A program made the position numbers and the translations under genes. The notes below the pieces were generated by a model. That model worked only from the letters and a program-made list of their open reading frames with translations. It had not been told where the DNA came from and searched no databases. Positions 12,910 through 22,929 of a DNA stretch of 64,000 bases are shown piece by piece; position 1 is the first letter of the stretch; each line of letters begins with the position of its first letter. The stretch comes from Bryoerythrophyllum caledonicum (Eukaryota; Streptophyta; Bryopsida; Pottiales; Pottiaceae). The stretch is taken from NCBI GenBank assembly GCA_963971425.1, contig OZ020516.1:14124593-14188592 (forward strand). Reading direction: 5' to 3'.

Positions 12910-13030
12910 AGTGTCCACCCTCGAAAGGGGGGAGTAGTTCCATACTACTAACCTATGCCCGGTGGGCATGGACTTAGTGGTGGAATGAACGGACACTTTA
13001 TCCACGCCGGCCCCCTTCGGGGACCGGCGT
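12910..13030 (+). ncRNA. Structured 3' tail RNA of LINE A
   Basis: Four helices can be drawn. P1 pairs AGTGTCC (12910-12916) with GGACACT (12991-12997). P2 is CCCTC / GGGGG with a GAAA loop (12918-12931). P3 is ATGCCC / GGGCAT (12955-12969). P4 is a 27-nt terminal hairpin (13004-13030) with arms ACGCCGG / CCGGCGT. LINE B has the same four helices with compensatory changes (see 29887-30008). It sits at the extreme 3' end before (TTC)n, where LINE reverse transcriptases usually recognise their RNA. Confidence 0.8.
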
Positions 13031-13118
13031 TCTTCTTCTTCTTCTTCTTCTTCTTCTTCTTCTTCTTCTTCTTCTTCTTCTTCTTCTTCTTCTTCTTCTT
13101 CTTCTTCTTCTTCTTCTT
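13031..13118 (+). repeat. (TTC)n tail of LINE A
   Basis: About 29 TTC repeats directly follow the terminal hairpin and end at the target site duplication. LINE B ends with the same unit but only about 8 nt of it, so the tail length varies as in LINEs that end in short repeats instead of poly(A). Confidence 0.95.
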
Positions 13119-13131
13119 GCAGACATGGTCA
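13119..13131. repeat. Target site duplication, LINE A, 3' copy
   Basis: GCAGACATGGTCA, identical to 306-318. Confidence 0.9.
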
Positions 13132-13878
13132 AGTATTTTTGGACAACAATTTAGCAAGCGCTAGAGGTTGTTTTGGGGTGTAATGGCATAAGGTACTCCC
13201 CCTATTAACCAACCAAAATCCATAACCAACCAAAATCCATAACCAACACCTATTAAATTGAGATATAACCAAATGACTTCCATCTCACTGCCACTCGAAC
13301 CCACTAAATATCCTCAACAAGCATTGCACCAGGGCGCATATTTGGAAAGACAAGGGGAGGGATTGTGAACAAAAATAATTCAAAAATATGCTCAAAAGCT
13401 TCTAAAATAAAGGGCCAGAAAAAAAAACAATCCTGTATCATTAACATGCGGAATCTACCCAAGGTTGTAGCTTGGTGCAATGCTTGTTGGAGATGAATTG
13501 AGAGATCTATTATCACCCATTTAACTTCAATTCAAGGTTTGCTAATAGTTAGGACCTCTTACTTTTGGTTGGTGTTTATGGGGATACCTATTCACAACCT
13601 CGGGCTAAACATGGTAGAAAACTTTGCAAATCTATAAGTAGTTAATATTTCATTGCAAAAATATGAAGTCAATTGGGTTGAAATTGTAATTCCATTGGCA
13701 ATCATTGAAAAAGAAATGTATTATTCTTTCCATGTATGCACATAGCAGTCATTATTTTATCATAGATGCCCACAAGCTTAATTAGAGTACAAACAAATAT
13801 AGAAAAGTGTTGTGTCTCACAATCAAAAGAAAGGCTTGTTGCAAAGTTGTTTTAGAACTAGCGTTGTAAATCCTTAAA
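13132..13878. other. Spacer between LINE A and LINE B, no gene seen
   Basis: About 750 bp of A+T-rich sequence. It has a short tandem repeat of ACCAACCAAAATCCATA units at about 13206-13247. No conserved protein or RNA gene was recognised. It is presumably the host sequence into which the two LINEs inserted. Confidence 0.6.
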
Positions 13879-13891
13879 TGACAAAAGTTCA
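13879..13891. repeat. Target site duplication, LINE B, 5' copy
   Basis: TGACAAAAGTTCA occurs here and at 30017-30029 after the short TTC tail. It links the 5' half (13.9-18 kb) and the ORF2 half (22.9-30 kb) as one original insertion despite the foreign-looking middle. Confidence 0.88.
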
Positions 13892-15380
13892 CTTTGACAG
13901 CTCGGAGGAGTGAGAGATGAGTGAGGAATAGCTCCGCTCTTCCCGGTGAGGAGGGTGTGGGTGTTAGGCAAATTTTGAAGCACAACGCAAGAAGAGTTGC
14001 TGGGCCTTCTTGCAAATCCCGGTTGTGCTTTACATTGCTCAAGAAATGGTGTGGGATACTCAATATGTTGGGCAGGGAAGTTAGATCTAGTGATAGATCG
14101 AAACCTGCAACTAGATCAATGGAAATGTGGTGATGGGAGAGTAGGGCAGATCTGAAGCGGGGCCCTGTGTTGGACTGGATCCAGAACACAGATCCCAGAT
14201 TGATGTTGCCAGGTTCACATCTGGATCTAGATCTGAAAGAGAGTGTCACCCACACATTGCACCCACACCCGCCGAGCCAGGATGCGAAATAGAAGTGATG
14301 AAGCATACACACAGGCAGAAGAGGAAGCAAGTGAAGCAACACAAAGATCAATCTCCACAACAAGGAGATGTACTTCTCTCCCCCCTTGCATGCTTTATGA
14401 TTATCAATATCTGCTTTTGTACATGTTATTTCTTTGCATCTAACTTGCAGGAACACCAAGACCAAAATACAGTACATGACCACACCTGCACCAACTACAA
14501 CCTCGAACAAATATATCCGAACCGACTAAATGAGAAGCAACCACAAAGCGACTACAAAGACCTGATGCATCAGCAAGCCATTGACCTGTTTCAACGCAAA
14601 AACGTTAAGGTAAGTATTTCTAACCCACCCTTGCGACTCTCTACACTAACTCTCCGCTACCACATTCCTGCAGTTACCAGAAACACCTCGGGAGGGAAAA
14701 GCAGTAGTCGCAACAAACCAAGAGCGGACCATGAAGAACATAGTAGAACAGCAGATGTTGTAACCAAGAGGAGTGGAAACATTGAGAAGAGCTTCAGAAA
14801 CACCTGCTGCAACCACATCAGCAAAATCAACACTCGCAGGAGCTGCCCCAGCATCAACAAACACCGACTGCACCAACATCTCAACCGAAATGAAATCACA
14901 AATGGAGACAACGAGGAAGAGAAACGAGCAAGCATCCAGACTCAAGTTGTTGAACGGTCACCTGCCAGAAACGTAGAGGTAAGCGTCCTGAACCCTAACT
15001 ACTTCACACACCTAGACCATAGCCGCCACCTAAGTAAAGCATGCAACAGAAACCTAAACGATATGCACCACCGATGTAGAAATCAAAGGTGCAGAACCTC
15101 TCCCATAGTTAGCAAGACCAAAATACACACAATTCTGATGAAACTGCACCTGCCTGAAGCTATGAACGTATGCCACAGAGTCAATCATGTAGTAAGCAAA
15201 CACAAATCGCACAGAGTAATAACGAAAAGACAGCTACCTCTAAAACCGAATGAACGAAGCAATAGAATAGCATGACAAATTGCATATATAAGAAATGAGA
15301 GACACAATGCATCACACAACACTTCAAAGTGGGAGCCCTGTACAGAGTTAAAGATCAGAGTTAGAGAGCATAGTACCAGA
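13892..15380 (+). other. LINE B 5' leader
   Basis: Positions 13,900-14,300 are homologous to the LINE A leader. Intron-like blocks with GT..AG ends occur at 14610-14673 (GTAAGT to CTGCAG, homologous to 1341-1393) and 14979-15014. A pyrimidine-rich stretch ending CTTGCAG lies near 14,450. Open frames here (for example 14295-15275) have low-complexity, basic translations and no recognisable domain, so I do not call them genes. Confidence 0.55.
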
Positions 15381-16202
15381 GTGAGAGAGCGATGGAGAGA
15401 TCTAGAGCGACAGAGTAGAGTGTCGCAGTGCATCGCCTCTAGAAGTAGCTCCAAGCTACGGAGGGCAAAAGAACAGTCCGCGACTGATAGAGACGGCGAG
15501 GGGACGACTCATACGGCCGCAATTGAAGAAGTGTCGAAGACGAGCACGAAGAAGACAGGAGACGAGGAATGGTACAAAGACGAGGAGTGGAACATAATCG
15601 AGGAGGACCAGCACATCGATGCAGAGGAGCTGTTGAGAGACGACGAGAAACAAGTGAAGGACGCCGAGGAGCTTGTGAGCGACGCAGAGGAGTCGTGGAG
15701 CAACAGTGAGGAGTCATTGAGCGACATCGAGGAGCCACTGAAAGACGTCAAGGAACCGTTGAGCGACATAGAAGAGCCGGTGAGTGACGTTGAAGGGCCG
15801 TTGAGCGACGCCGAAGAGTCGTTCGGAGACGCCGAGGAATCGCTCGGAGATGTCGAGGAATCACTCGGAGACGCCGAGGTGCCGCTGAGGTACGCCGGGA
15901 AGCCGGTGGACGACGCCGAGGAGTTGTTGAGCTGCGTTGGGGAGCTGGTGAACGGCGCGGAGGAGCGAGTGATTGACGCCAAGGAGCGGCACAACAGCGT
16001 GGAGGAGTCGTCTAGTGATGCGGAGAAGCAGCGCAACAACGCCGAGGAACCACCCAACAACGCGGAGGTGCCGTACAGCGACGCGGAGACGCCGTACAGC
16101 AACGTAGAGGGGAGATACAGAGACGCGGAGGAGCGATACAGAGACACGGAGGAACGGTCAACCTGCAGTCTCCAGAAAACCGATGTCAGCACGACAGCAT
16201 AG
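15381..16202 (+). CDS. Acidic heptad-repeat protein in the LINE B leader (possible ORF1 N-terminal part)
   Basis: A 273-codon open frame. From about residue 75 to 260 it consists of some 26 repeats of 21 nt, each coding a 7-residue unit close to D-A-E-E-x-L-S. The unit is strongly acidic and would be disordered or a weak coiled coil. The repeats are diverged at DNA level but keep frame, which hints at past selection. It ends at TAG 16200-16202; the same frame stays open downstream to 16577 and a 1-nt shift near 16497 would lead into the conserved ORF1. It may therefore be the N-terminal region of this ORF1, or a separate minisatellite that happens to be open. No function is recognised. Confidence 0.45.
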   Translation: MRERWRDLERQSRVSQCIASRSSSKLRRAKEQSATDRDGEGTTHTAAIEEVSKTSTKKTGDEEWYKDEEWNIIEEDQHIDAEELLRDDEKQVKDAEELVSDAEESWSNSEESLSDIEEPLKDVKEPLSDIEEPVSDVEGPLSDAEESFGDAEESLGDVEESLGDAEVPLRYAGKPVDDAEELLSCVGELVNGAEERVIDAKERHNSVEESSSDAEKQRNNAEEPPNNAEVPYSDAETPYSNVEGRYRDAEERYRDTEERSTCSLQKTDVSTTA

Positions 16203-16497
16203 AAGCCGAGGAGCGAGAAGACTAGAAAGAAAGAAGCCTGGATTGTGAGACTAGCCCTGAATGCTTTCACAAGGACGAAGTTCAGAAAAAGAGCAAATAG
16301 TGGCAGTGGCCTACTAACGCGAGGAACAGGAACCACCAGTCAAGAAGATACAAGTGAACCAGCAGAGGATACACAAGTTGCTGAAGATGTCAAAGCTGAG
16401 GGAAAGATACCAAGCTTAAATCAAACTCTGGTAAACAACAACCTGAAGGACCAAACGAAGCATTACATGTACACTTCGACAGCACAGAAGGCCGCCT

Positions 16498-18006
16498 TAT
16501 TGGTTGGGATTTCATGCGCTCAATGCATTAGGGCAACTCAACAACACACCAATGGAAGAGGTACTATCAGTCAGTGAATACGTGAAAAAAGGTATGTCAC
16601 ATGAGGAAGGGCTGGAATGTCAAGATGCAATCATTTCATTTGCTCATGTATGTCAAGAAGTGTGGGGCCCCACAAAGGAAGAGGGAAGTGAGAACCATTT
16701 TAACCTCACCCAACTCCCACATGAAGTAGAGGTTGATAAGCATGGATTTTCACTGGATTATCAAATCGCCATCTTCTTTGAGATAAATGAAGGAAGTTAT
16801 AAAAGAAATATGGTCTTTGAGCTAGTCAAAGAAAGGCTTCAAAAAATGAACATTGCAATTGGAGAGTTATTGGGTGAGCCTATTGCAATCATGTGCTTCC
16901 ATAAATCTGACAAATGGAGTGGAAGTGTGAAACTGCATTTGAAAAACCCACAAGTGGATGGCAAAGCTCTTCTATCAGGAGAACGTCCCTTCATTCTTAA
17001 GCTGGATGAAACCCTTTACATGCGTGGCAAGGTATGTAAATCCTATGATTCTTTTGCAATTGCCAGTCTCCTCTCTGTAAGGATCAACAGTCCCTCACTT
17101 AAAGGAAAAACATGGTACAATATTTTCTATGAGATTGTGGATGAAGGTTTTAAGAAGGGTATAAATTATGAGATAACTACCATCCAAAAGAATGAAAATG
17201 CTGACTTTGCATGGATTAAGGCTCCAACCCCCAAAGAAGCTAAAAAGATAAAAGCAAAGAAAATTGCCTTTGAAAATGAAATCTTTGAGGCAAAGTTTGC
17301 AAACAGAGGTACATTGTCAGAGGAGGATAAATCAAGGAAAAATGCTTTGATATTAATCATCCGGAACCTAAACAAGGTCAAGTCCCCAAAAGAACTAGAA
17401 GATGCAATCAAAGAACACATGGGAGAAGCAAATGTGGTGGATATCTATTTCCGCCTTGAAAATGGCAAGCATGTAGGTTCTTGTAACGTCCAGTGTGTCA
17501 ATTCTGCCATATATAAGAAATTTGTTTAAAAAAGCCATAAATTGCTAGGAAAATATGTTGAATTCTTCCCTCACCCAAAAAGCATGGATGGGTCCAACAA
17601 ACCAAGTCAAGAGGAACTTACCCGCCTAGGCTTCTTAGACATCAATACTGCTATTGCAAATACTGTAGAGACACTGAAAGTTGTACCAGCTGATGGCTGC
17701 TCCAAATAAGATATTAATGCCATGATTGAGACTGCTATCCAGAAAAGTGCCTCACAGACCATACAAGAGTTTCGCTCAGAAATGGGCAGCCTCAAGGAAA
17801 CTATTTGTAAAGAGGCCCAGGCCTACGCTGACACAATTACAAACACCTCTACCGAGGAGATCAGCAGAGAAATGCGTGTACTTCGCAACCAACTCAGCAA
17901 CTCGATGGCATTTTTTGAAAATGCTCTTCCAGCCTTGCAAGCTCCACCAGCACCGCAAGCTCTACTAGCCCTGCAGGAAACTACCAGCATGGACGAGTCA
18001 AACTAG
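16498..18006 (+). pseudogene. LINE B ORF1 (RRM-like), interrupted
   Basis: Homologous to LINE A ORF1 throughout: YWLGFHALN, FNLTQLPHEVEVD, GEPIAIMCFHKSDKW, KLHLKNP, GKVCKSYDSF, and the RRM-like block LILIIRNLNKVKSPKELE through GSCNVQC. It carries an in-frame TAA at 17527-17529 and another at 17707-17709. After these the C-terminal coiled coil (EFRSEMGSLKET.. EISREMRVLRNQL) continues to TAG at 18004-18006. The upstream boundary is uncertain because of a frame change near 16497. The protein would be non-functional without readthrough. Confidence 0.8.
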
Positions 18007-18095
18007 ATTGGACCAATGTAGCGATAGCACTAGTACTTAGAAAGTATAAACTCCAAAAAGTATTTATTTTTAATACTACATACAAACAATATTAT

Positions 18096-20408
18096 ATGCT
18101 ACATTCTATACACATCATTTACCATGTTGACTCCTTTGATACGATTCTCTTCTTTCTCCCTCTTCTACCTATATACCAAAAATATTTCACCTATCTCCCT
18201 TTTCCTTTATATTCTCCTTTCTTTATATACTCTTTCTTTACTTTTACCTATATATTCTTTTCTTTTCTTCTCATTACATATTCTTTTCTTTTTTATAATC
18301 TTTATATACTCTTTTCTTTACATACGACTATTGTTATATATTCTTTTTTCTTACATCCCTACCTTTTCCTTATCTTTATAAAATCATCTCTTATCTTTAC
18401 ATGTGGCTTATCTTCACTTATAAAACCTTATTGTCATACTTACTACCACCTTAAAAATTTTAACATTTCTTCGCCATTCCTCACTTGCAGATTCGTGCAT
18501 TGCTCAATTCCACCTGTAGCTCCTTGCATTAATTCCTATAACACCCTTTCACACAAATCAACCCACACTTGTGTCAAGGGTTTTAACATTATAAAGCCCC
18601 AAATTAGAACTTTACAACTTGCGCCTATATTACTATTAACTGTAGCAAGTACAAAAACACTTAATATAAAATACACATTAACTACCATTACACTCACCAT
18701 AAACATAATTACAAAGACAACAAGAAACACAAATAAAGACATATACATGCTTTCAAACAAACACAACCTCAACAACATAAAAATAATAAAAGCTCTAAAA
18801 TTCACACAAAAATCAAAAATTATGAAACACAATATCAAACCCACACATTATAAACTTCTACTACTTTTAGGCGGAGAATTAGAAATAAATCCGGGACCCA
18901 TGCCTAATATACTAAAAAGACACCCTACATCACATAAGAAAAATGCCAAAATATACTTTATACCAAAAACCATAAAATTACAACCGGAATATAGACACAT
19001 CGCTCAAACATTTGCACCTATTCTAAATACCACACATACATCACATCAACTTTACAACACCTCACATCCATATATTGCCCAATACATCCCACAAAAACCA
19101 AGTAAAACAAAAAACCTAAACTCCAAAAACACACCCCATAAAACAATTTATAGACTACACATACAGAACCTTAATATGTACACAGATATAATTTTTGAAA
19201 TGAACATTAAAACAAATACTAAAACGCATACTAATACAAACATACGAATGAACACTAATATAAACCCAAATACAAACACACACAAACACACAAATACTAA
19301 GACTAAAATTGGGATACATACTAATATAAACATAGGTATAAACTTTAAACCAAAAGCAAGTATACACACATTTATAATTACATATCATCAAAAGGAAAGG
19401 AATATTAAAATGGCTAAAAATAGGAAAATCAAGGAGAGTAAAAAGAGATATAATAAATTAAATAGGAAGAAGATAGATATTTATAAAATTTCAAAGGTTT
19501 CAAGTAGAGCAAGTAATATTAAAAATAAAAGAACAAAATCAGAGAGGATATGTAAGGAGAAAATAAAGGGTAAGGTAGAATACCACTATCAGAAGAATAC
19601 AAATAATAAGAACATAGCAACAAACAAAAATACTAAAAACAGAATATCCTTCCTAAGAGAATCAAAAATAAGGGATGGAAAATTAACCAAATTAGTAATG
19701 AGAAAGGAAAAATTTAGATTTAAAATAAGCAGAATAGATACTAAGAACAGAACATTACATACTAAAAATAGAAATTGGAATACAAATTATAGGGATAAAA
19801 GGAAAACTAATAGTAAATATAAATTTGATGAGAAAAGATTAAGATTAAAGAGTAGAAACTTGTTGAGAATGTGTAGAAGAAAAATAGAAGCGAGGATGGT
19901 GGAAAGGTATTCTTGTTGCGCGCCGTGCGGGCCAAAAATGGACTTACTAAAAATAGAAATTCTAATGAAAGTAAGAATATATATGAATCTTTTTGAAATA
20001 AATATCAATATATTTTTTCTGTATACTGGTACATATCTGTATAAATATCTATATACTAGTACGTATACAGATACGTATATTGTTGCGTATACTAATACAA
20101 ATACTAATATGTATACATATACATATACTGTTGCGTATACTACTACAAATACTAATATTTACACTAATACAAATACCAATATGAATACTAGTACGTATAC
20201 TAGTACGAATTATAACACGAATACTAACAAGGATATTGATACAAACTCCGAGACAAAAACCGAGGCATATACTAATACGAACATACGAATAAATACTAAT
20301 ATAAAAACAAATCAAAATACATATACACACACAAAGACAACAACACACCATCAACGTAACACGTACAGAGGAGAACGATGTCGTGTAAGGAAATGGTTTA
20401 ATATGTAA
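18096..20408 (+). CDS. Long low-complexity open frame in LINE B with an internal 2A-like peptide
   Basis: A 770-codon frame without stops. Residues about 15-110 come from T-rich repeats (TATATTCTTTTC-like) and read as consecutive hydrophobic segments rich in Phe, Tyr, Leu and Ile. An ATG at 18822 is followed by the 2A-like sequence and about 60 residues homologous to the ORF2 N-terminus (NILKRHPTSHKKNAKIYFIP). After about 19085 homology to ORF2 stops and the frame becomes Asn/Thr/Lys-rich (T-N-T-N repeats), then basic, then Tyr/Thr/Asn-rich. No endonuclease or RT motif follows. The openness may only reflect low complexity and A+T bias. I treat it as a rearranged ORF2 start fused to repeat-derived sequence. 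Confidence 0.35.
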   Translation: MLHSIHIIYHVDSFDTILFFLPLLPIYQKYFTYLPFPLYSPFFIYSFFTFTYIFFSFLLITYSFLFYNLYILFSLHTTIVIYSFFLHPYLFLIFIKSSLIFTCGLSSLIKPYCHTYYHLKNFNISSPFLTCRFVHCSIPPVAPCINSYNTLSHKSTHTCVKGFNIIKPQIRTLQLAPILLLTVASTKTLNIKYTLTTITLTINIITKTTRNTNKDIYMLSNKHNLNNIKIIKALKFTQKSKIMKHNIKPTHYKLLLLLGGELEINPGPMPNILKRHPTSHKKNAKIYFIPKTIKLQPEYRHIAQTFAPILNTTHTSHQLYNTSHPYIAQYIPQKPSKTKNLNSKNTPHKTIYRLHIQNLNMYTDIIFEMNIKTNTKTHTNTNIRMNTNINPNTNTHKHTNTKTKIGIHTNINIGINFKPKASIHTFIITYHQKERNIKMAKNRKIKESKKRYNKLNRKKIDIYKISKVSSRASNIKNKRTKSERICKEKIKGKVEYHYQKNTNNKNIATNKNTKNRISFLRESKIRDGKLTKLVMRKEKFRFKISRIDTKNRTLHTKNRNWNTNYRDKRKTNSKYKFDEKRLRLKSRNLLRMCRRKIEARMVERYSCCAPCGPKMDLLKIEILMKVRIYMNLFEININIFFLYTGTYLYKYLYTSTYTDTYIVAYTNTNTNMYTYTYTVAYTTTNTNIYTNTNTNMNTSTYTSTNYNTNTNKDIDTNSETKTEAYTNTNIRINTNIKTNQNTYTHTKTTTHHQRNTYRGERCRVRKWFNM
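18852..18899 (+). other. 2A-like peptide, LINE B upstream copy
   Basis: The codons read KLLLLLGGELEINPGP. The NPGP core is kept; the usual Asp of D-x-E is Glu. An in-frame ATG lies 10 codons upstream (18822), so the 2A would sit at the extreme N-terminus, as in trypanosome L1Tc-type elements. Confidence 0.65.
20020..20330 (+). repeat. A+T-rich TAC/ACT/AAT low-complexity repeats
   Basis: Irregular repetition of units such as ACTAATACAAATACTAATATG and TATACTAGTACGTATAC. Similar GTATAC/TACGTATA units recur at 22380-22640, so the two stretches flank the tRNA-like sequence and the unknown reading frame at 20.9 kb. Confidence 0.7.
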
Positions 20409-20632
20409 ATACAGTGTGAAATGGATTGAGAGTAGTGTTCAGAGCAAATAGAAATAAAACTAAGAAAAATAAAAGTATAGACAAAAGGGAGGGGGGGAGA
20501 TCAGGGGAATGAAGGGGGAAGAGAAAGGACCGTGGTTTTAACCACGAAACTTGGAGTCTCTGCATCTTCTCACATGCTTAGGGGGGGTAGGTGGCGCCAT
20601 TTGGTAGTTTCCTGCCTAGTTTTCACTAGCAG

Positions 20633-20742
20633 TGCCAAGCCACGTGGCCATTCGCATGCTCATACGGGTCCAAAGGGTTTCGAACCCGGACCAGTGCTAT
20701 GGCACTTGAAGCACTTTACCAGTTGGACTTCCGCGGCTTGGC
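20633..20742 (-). ncRNA. tRNA-like / SINE-head-like sequence
   Basis: On the minus strand the ends GCCAAGCCGCG and CGTGGCTTGGC pair over 11 bp (one G-T). Inside lie an A-box-like AGTCCAACTGG (20719-20729) and a B-box matching GGTTCGAAACC exactly (20676-20686), 32 bp apart as in tRNA promoters. An AGTGCT/AGCACT hairpin lies between them and GGTCC/GGACC extends the T-arm-like stem. It is longer than a tRNA (110 nt) and the closing stem is too long, so a tRNA-derived SINE head or relic is likelier than a working tRNA gene. Confidence 0.4.
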
Positions 20743-20950
20743 GATTATTAGAGCATGCTGAAGGGATTCATATCCCTATCCATTGTTTTATATTTTTATT
20801 TTATATTTTATTTGAGTGGATTTGATTGGAGAAAAAGAGATCACATCTTTGGGAAAGCTTCAAGGTGACGCCTTCTACAAAGTATTTGTGTTATAAGAAG
20901 AAGGTTCATTTAGAGCTTCATCAGTTTTATGTAGATGTTTTGAATTTTTT

Positions 20951-21235
20951 TTGGACATGTCGAATTGGAGAGTTTTTTCTGAGTCTCAGGATGAAGAGCT
21001 TCAACGAGAGCTTGAGCTGGATTTTTCTTTATCTCAACTGCCGGTTTGTACTCTTCTGCCGCTTAGTCCTGCACCACTGCATGAGCGTCCACAAGAAGAA
21101 GCTGGGCCTTCTCGGCCGCCAAAGCAACCTCGTGTGGAGCAGCGGTGGCACGGCAATCTTCAACAAGATGCTCGTGCCCTGGTGATTCTATTGCAGGCCT
21201 GTCAAAGGGAGTCGCGGTCATCAACGTTGGCTTGA
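20951..21235 (+). CDS. Hypothetical protein fragment
   Basis: A 94-codon frame (start chosen at the first in-frame start; the real start is unknown). It has an acidic N-terminus with ESQDEELQRELELD, a Pro-rich middle (PLSPAPLHERPQEEAGPSRPPKQPR) and an amphipathic end. A 1-nt shift near 21220 would continue into a helical stretch (GPVNPLTKAARADFVALILQ) ending at TGA 21327. The composition differs from the LINE sequences around it and looks protein-coding. I do not recognise the family. It lies inside the extra segment of LINE B, so it may belong to an inserted element. Confidence 0.3.
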   Translation: MDMSNWRVFSESQDEELQRELELDFSLSQLPVCTLLPLSPAPLHERPQEEAGPSRPPKQPRVEQRWHGNLQQDARALVILLQACQRESRSSTLA

Positions 21236-21329
21236 AGGTCCAGTTAATCCATTGACCAAGGCTGCCCGTGCTGACTTTGTTGCTCTTATCCTTCAACGCA
21301 TCCTCAAGTTCTTGCAGATGGAGTGAAGT

Positions 21330-22680
21330 TCCTCTTAAAATTCTTTTCAAGCTCTTTTAGACATATATTTGACTTTATTTGTTTAGTTTTTAATGTTTCC
21401 AAACTTCACCTTGCATGTTAGAAGTTTGGTAGATGAAAGGTAGAAATAGTTTACCATTTGGTAGACTTTTGATGCCTTATGGCTAAGATAAGGGATTGAT
21501 AAGGCTGAAGTAAGTTTAAGGGAGTTAGCCAATGACTAGTTGAGGCCCATGAGGCGTAGGTATGGGCTGGTGTTGACTTTGAGAGGAGGAAAAGGGGTCG
21601 GGTTCCCCTCTCTCCTCCACGAGAGTTGAGTTTTCGGTGGGCAGTTTTTGGAGAGCAAGAGCTCAGTGTGTACTACGAGTTTTACTATGAGATTTTGGGA
21701 GCTTGTACATCTTGTCGTTGTGGTTTCATAATGATATAGCACGCTCTATTTGAGCTTTGTGTGTAATTTCTATGAGTGTTTGAGTGGGACAGTGTCTGGT
21801 GTAAAGAAATTTAGAAGACCGAGACTTCAAAAGCTTGTAGAAACTTTTTTATAGTGGTTTTGTTTATGAAATTTGAGCAAGTCAAGTGTTATTGTATTAG
21901 TTTTCTATGAAGCGTTGTAACTTTTTATTTAGATTGTTTGAGACAAAGTTATGGCTTTGAAAGTGAGAGGGTGTTGAGCTGCCGACTAAATTCAAGAGTG
22001 GAAGTAGGCACCAACTTCAACTGAGCATAGAAAACGTTTGGTATAGATTCTGAAGACGAATTTTGTAGAGAGCTTAGATGGTGTTATCAGCTTTCTAGGA
22101 AGCTATCACTCGGCTTTGGCAAAGCTTGTATGAAGTCAGAGTGCTTTGTGAAGCAAAGGGAGGTGCAGCTGATGTTGGATTTGGGAGTACGACCTTTGAC
22201 GAGCTATGGACTCTTGACAGTACCTTGTAGAGCTTTAATCTTTCTTTTCCTCTCTTAAGCACTTTGATAGCTTTCCAAGAAGCTAATGCACTCCTGATTT
22301 GAAGTGTTTATGCTAATTTGGTGGTTATTTGAAGTTTGGCTATTATTTTAGAGGGAGATTCGGGATTTTGAAGGTATGTACAAAACTTATACGGTTTTGT
22401 ATACGGTAGATCGTATTTATACTTTGTACATGTATGTATAAAAGTATTATACTTGTACGTATAAATCATGTATTCGTATAGTATATTCTACTGTATTTAT
22501 TCCTGACAAATACAAGTATTAAAGTACTCTACATGTACGTATAAAATACTCTACGTATACAGATAGGAATATTCTATGTATACGTAAAAAAGGATATAGG
22601 TACAAGTATGTATACATGATGTGTTCAAGGATTAATACTTCTTATATTATCCTTGTCTTTCATGTCTTAAGCCAAAACTA
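21330..22680. other. Part of the LINE B insertion, no gene seen
   Basis: A+T-rich sequence without conserved coding or RNA features. Positions 22380-22640 carry alternating TACGTATA/GTATAC units similar to 20020-20330. Confidence 0.6.
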
Positions 22681-22733
22681 ACTGCAGCAAGAAATCCAGT
22701 ATTTTCCCAAGGCAAAGACTTCTCTATCCGACA

Positions 22734-22760
22734 ACGCCAGTCTCCGAAGAAGGCCGGCGT
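22734..22760 (-). repeat. Antisense copy of the LINE 3'-terminal hairpin
   Basis: Reading the minus strand, 25 of 27 positions match the LINE B terminal hairpin (29982-30008). Flanking bases match for only about 6 nt (GTGAAT), and no (GAA)n tail lies beside it. It sits about 120 bp upstream of the ORF2 copy of LINE B. Confidence 0.6.
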
Positions 22761-22881
22761 GAATCGTAACACATACATATACATACACACATATAAAAAC
22801 AGATAGATACAATGAAAAAAACACCAAGGTCACATACAAAAACAAAAAAACTTTAAACAAAACAAAAAACCCATCTACTAC

Positions 22882-22929
22882 AAACTACTAATATTAATCG
22901 GAGGAGACATAGAGACTAACCGAAGACCT
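22882..22929 (+). other. Degenerate 2A motif, LINE B ORF2
   Basis: The codons read KLLILIGGDIETNRRP: the D-I-E-T-N part is kept but NPGP has become NRRP, which should abolish ribosome skipping. It precedes the ATG at 22930 exactly as in LINE A. Confidence 0.75.

Noticed and set aside
12948-13164. Poly-Lys and poly-Phe open frames
   Set aside because: They are translations of the (TTC)n tail of LINE A.
13782-14510. A 242-codon minus-strand protein
   Set aside because: It is antisense to the homologous LINE leader and shows no domain or codon bias.
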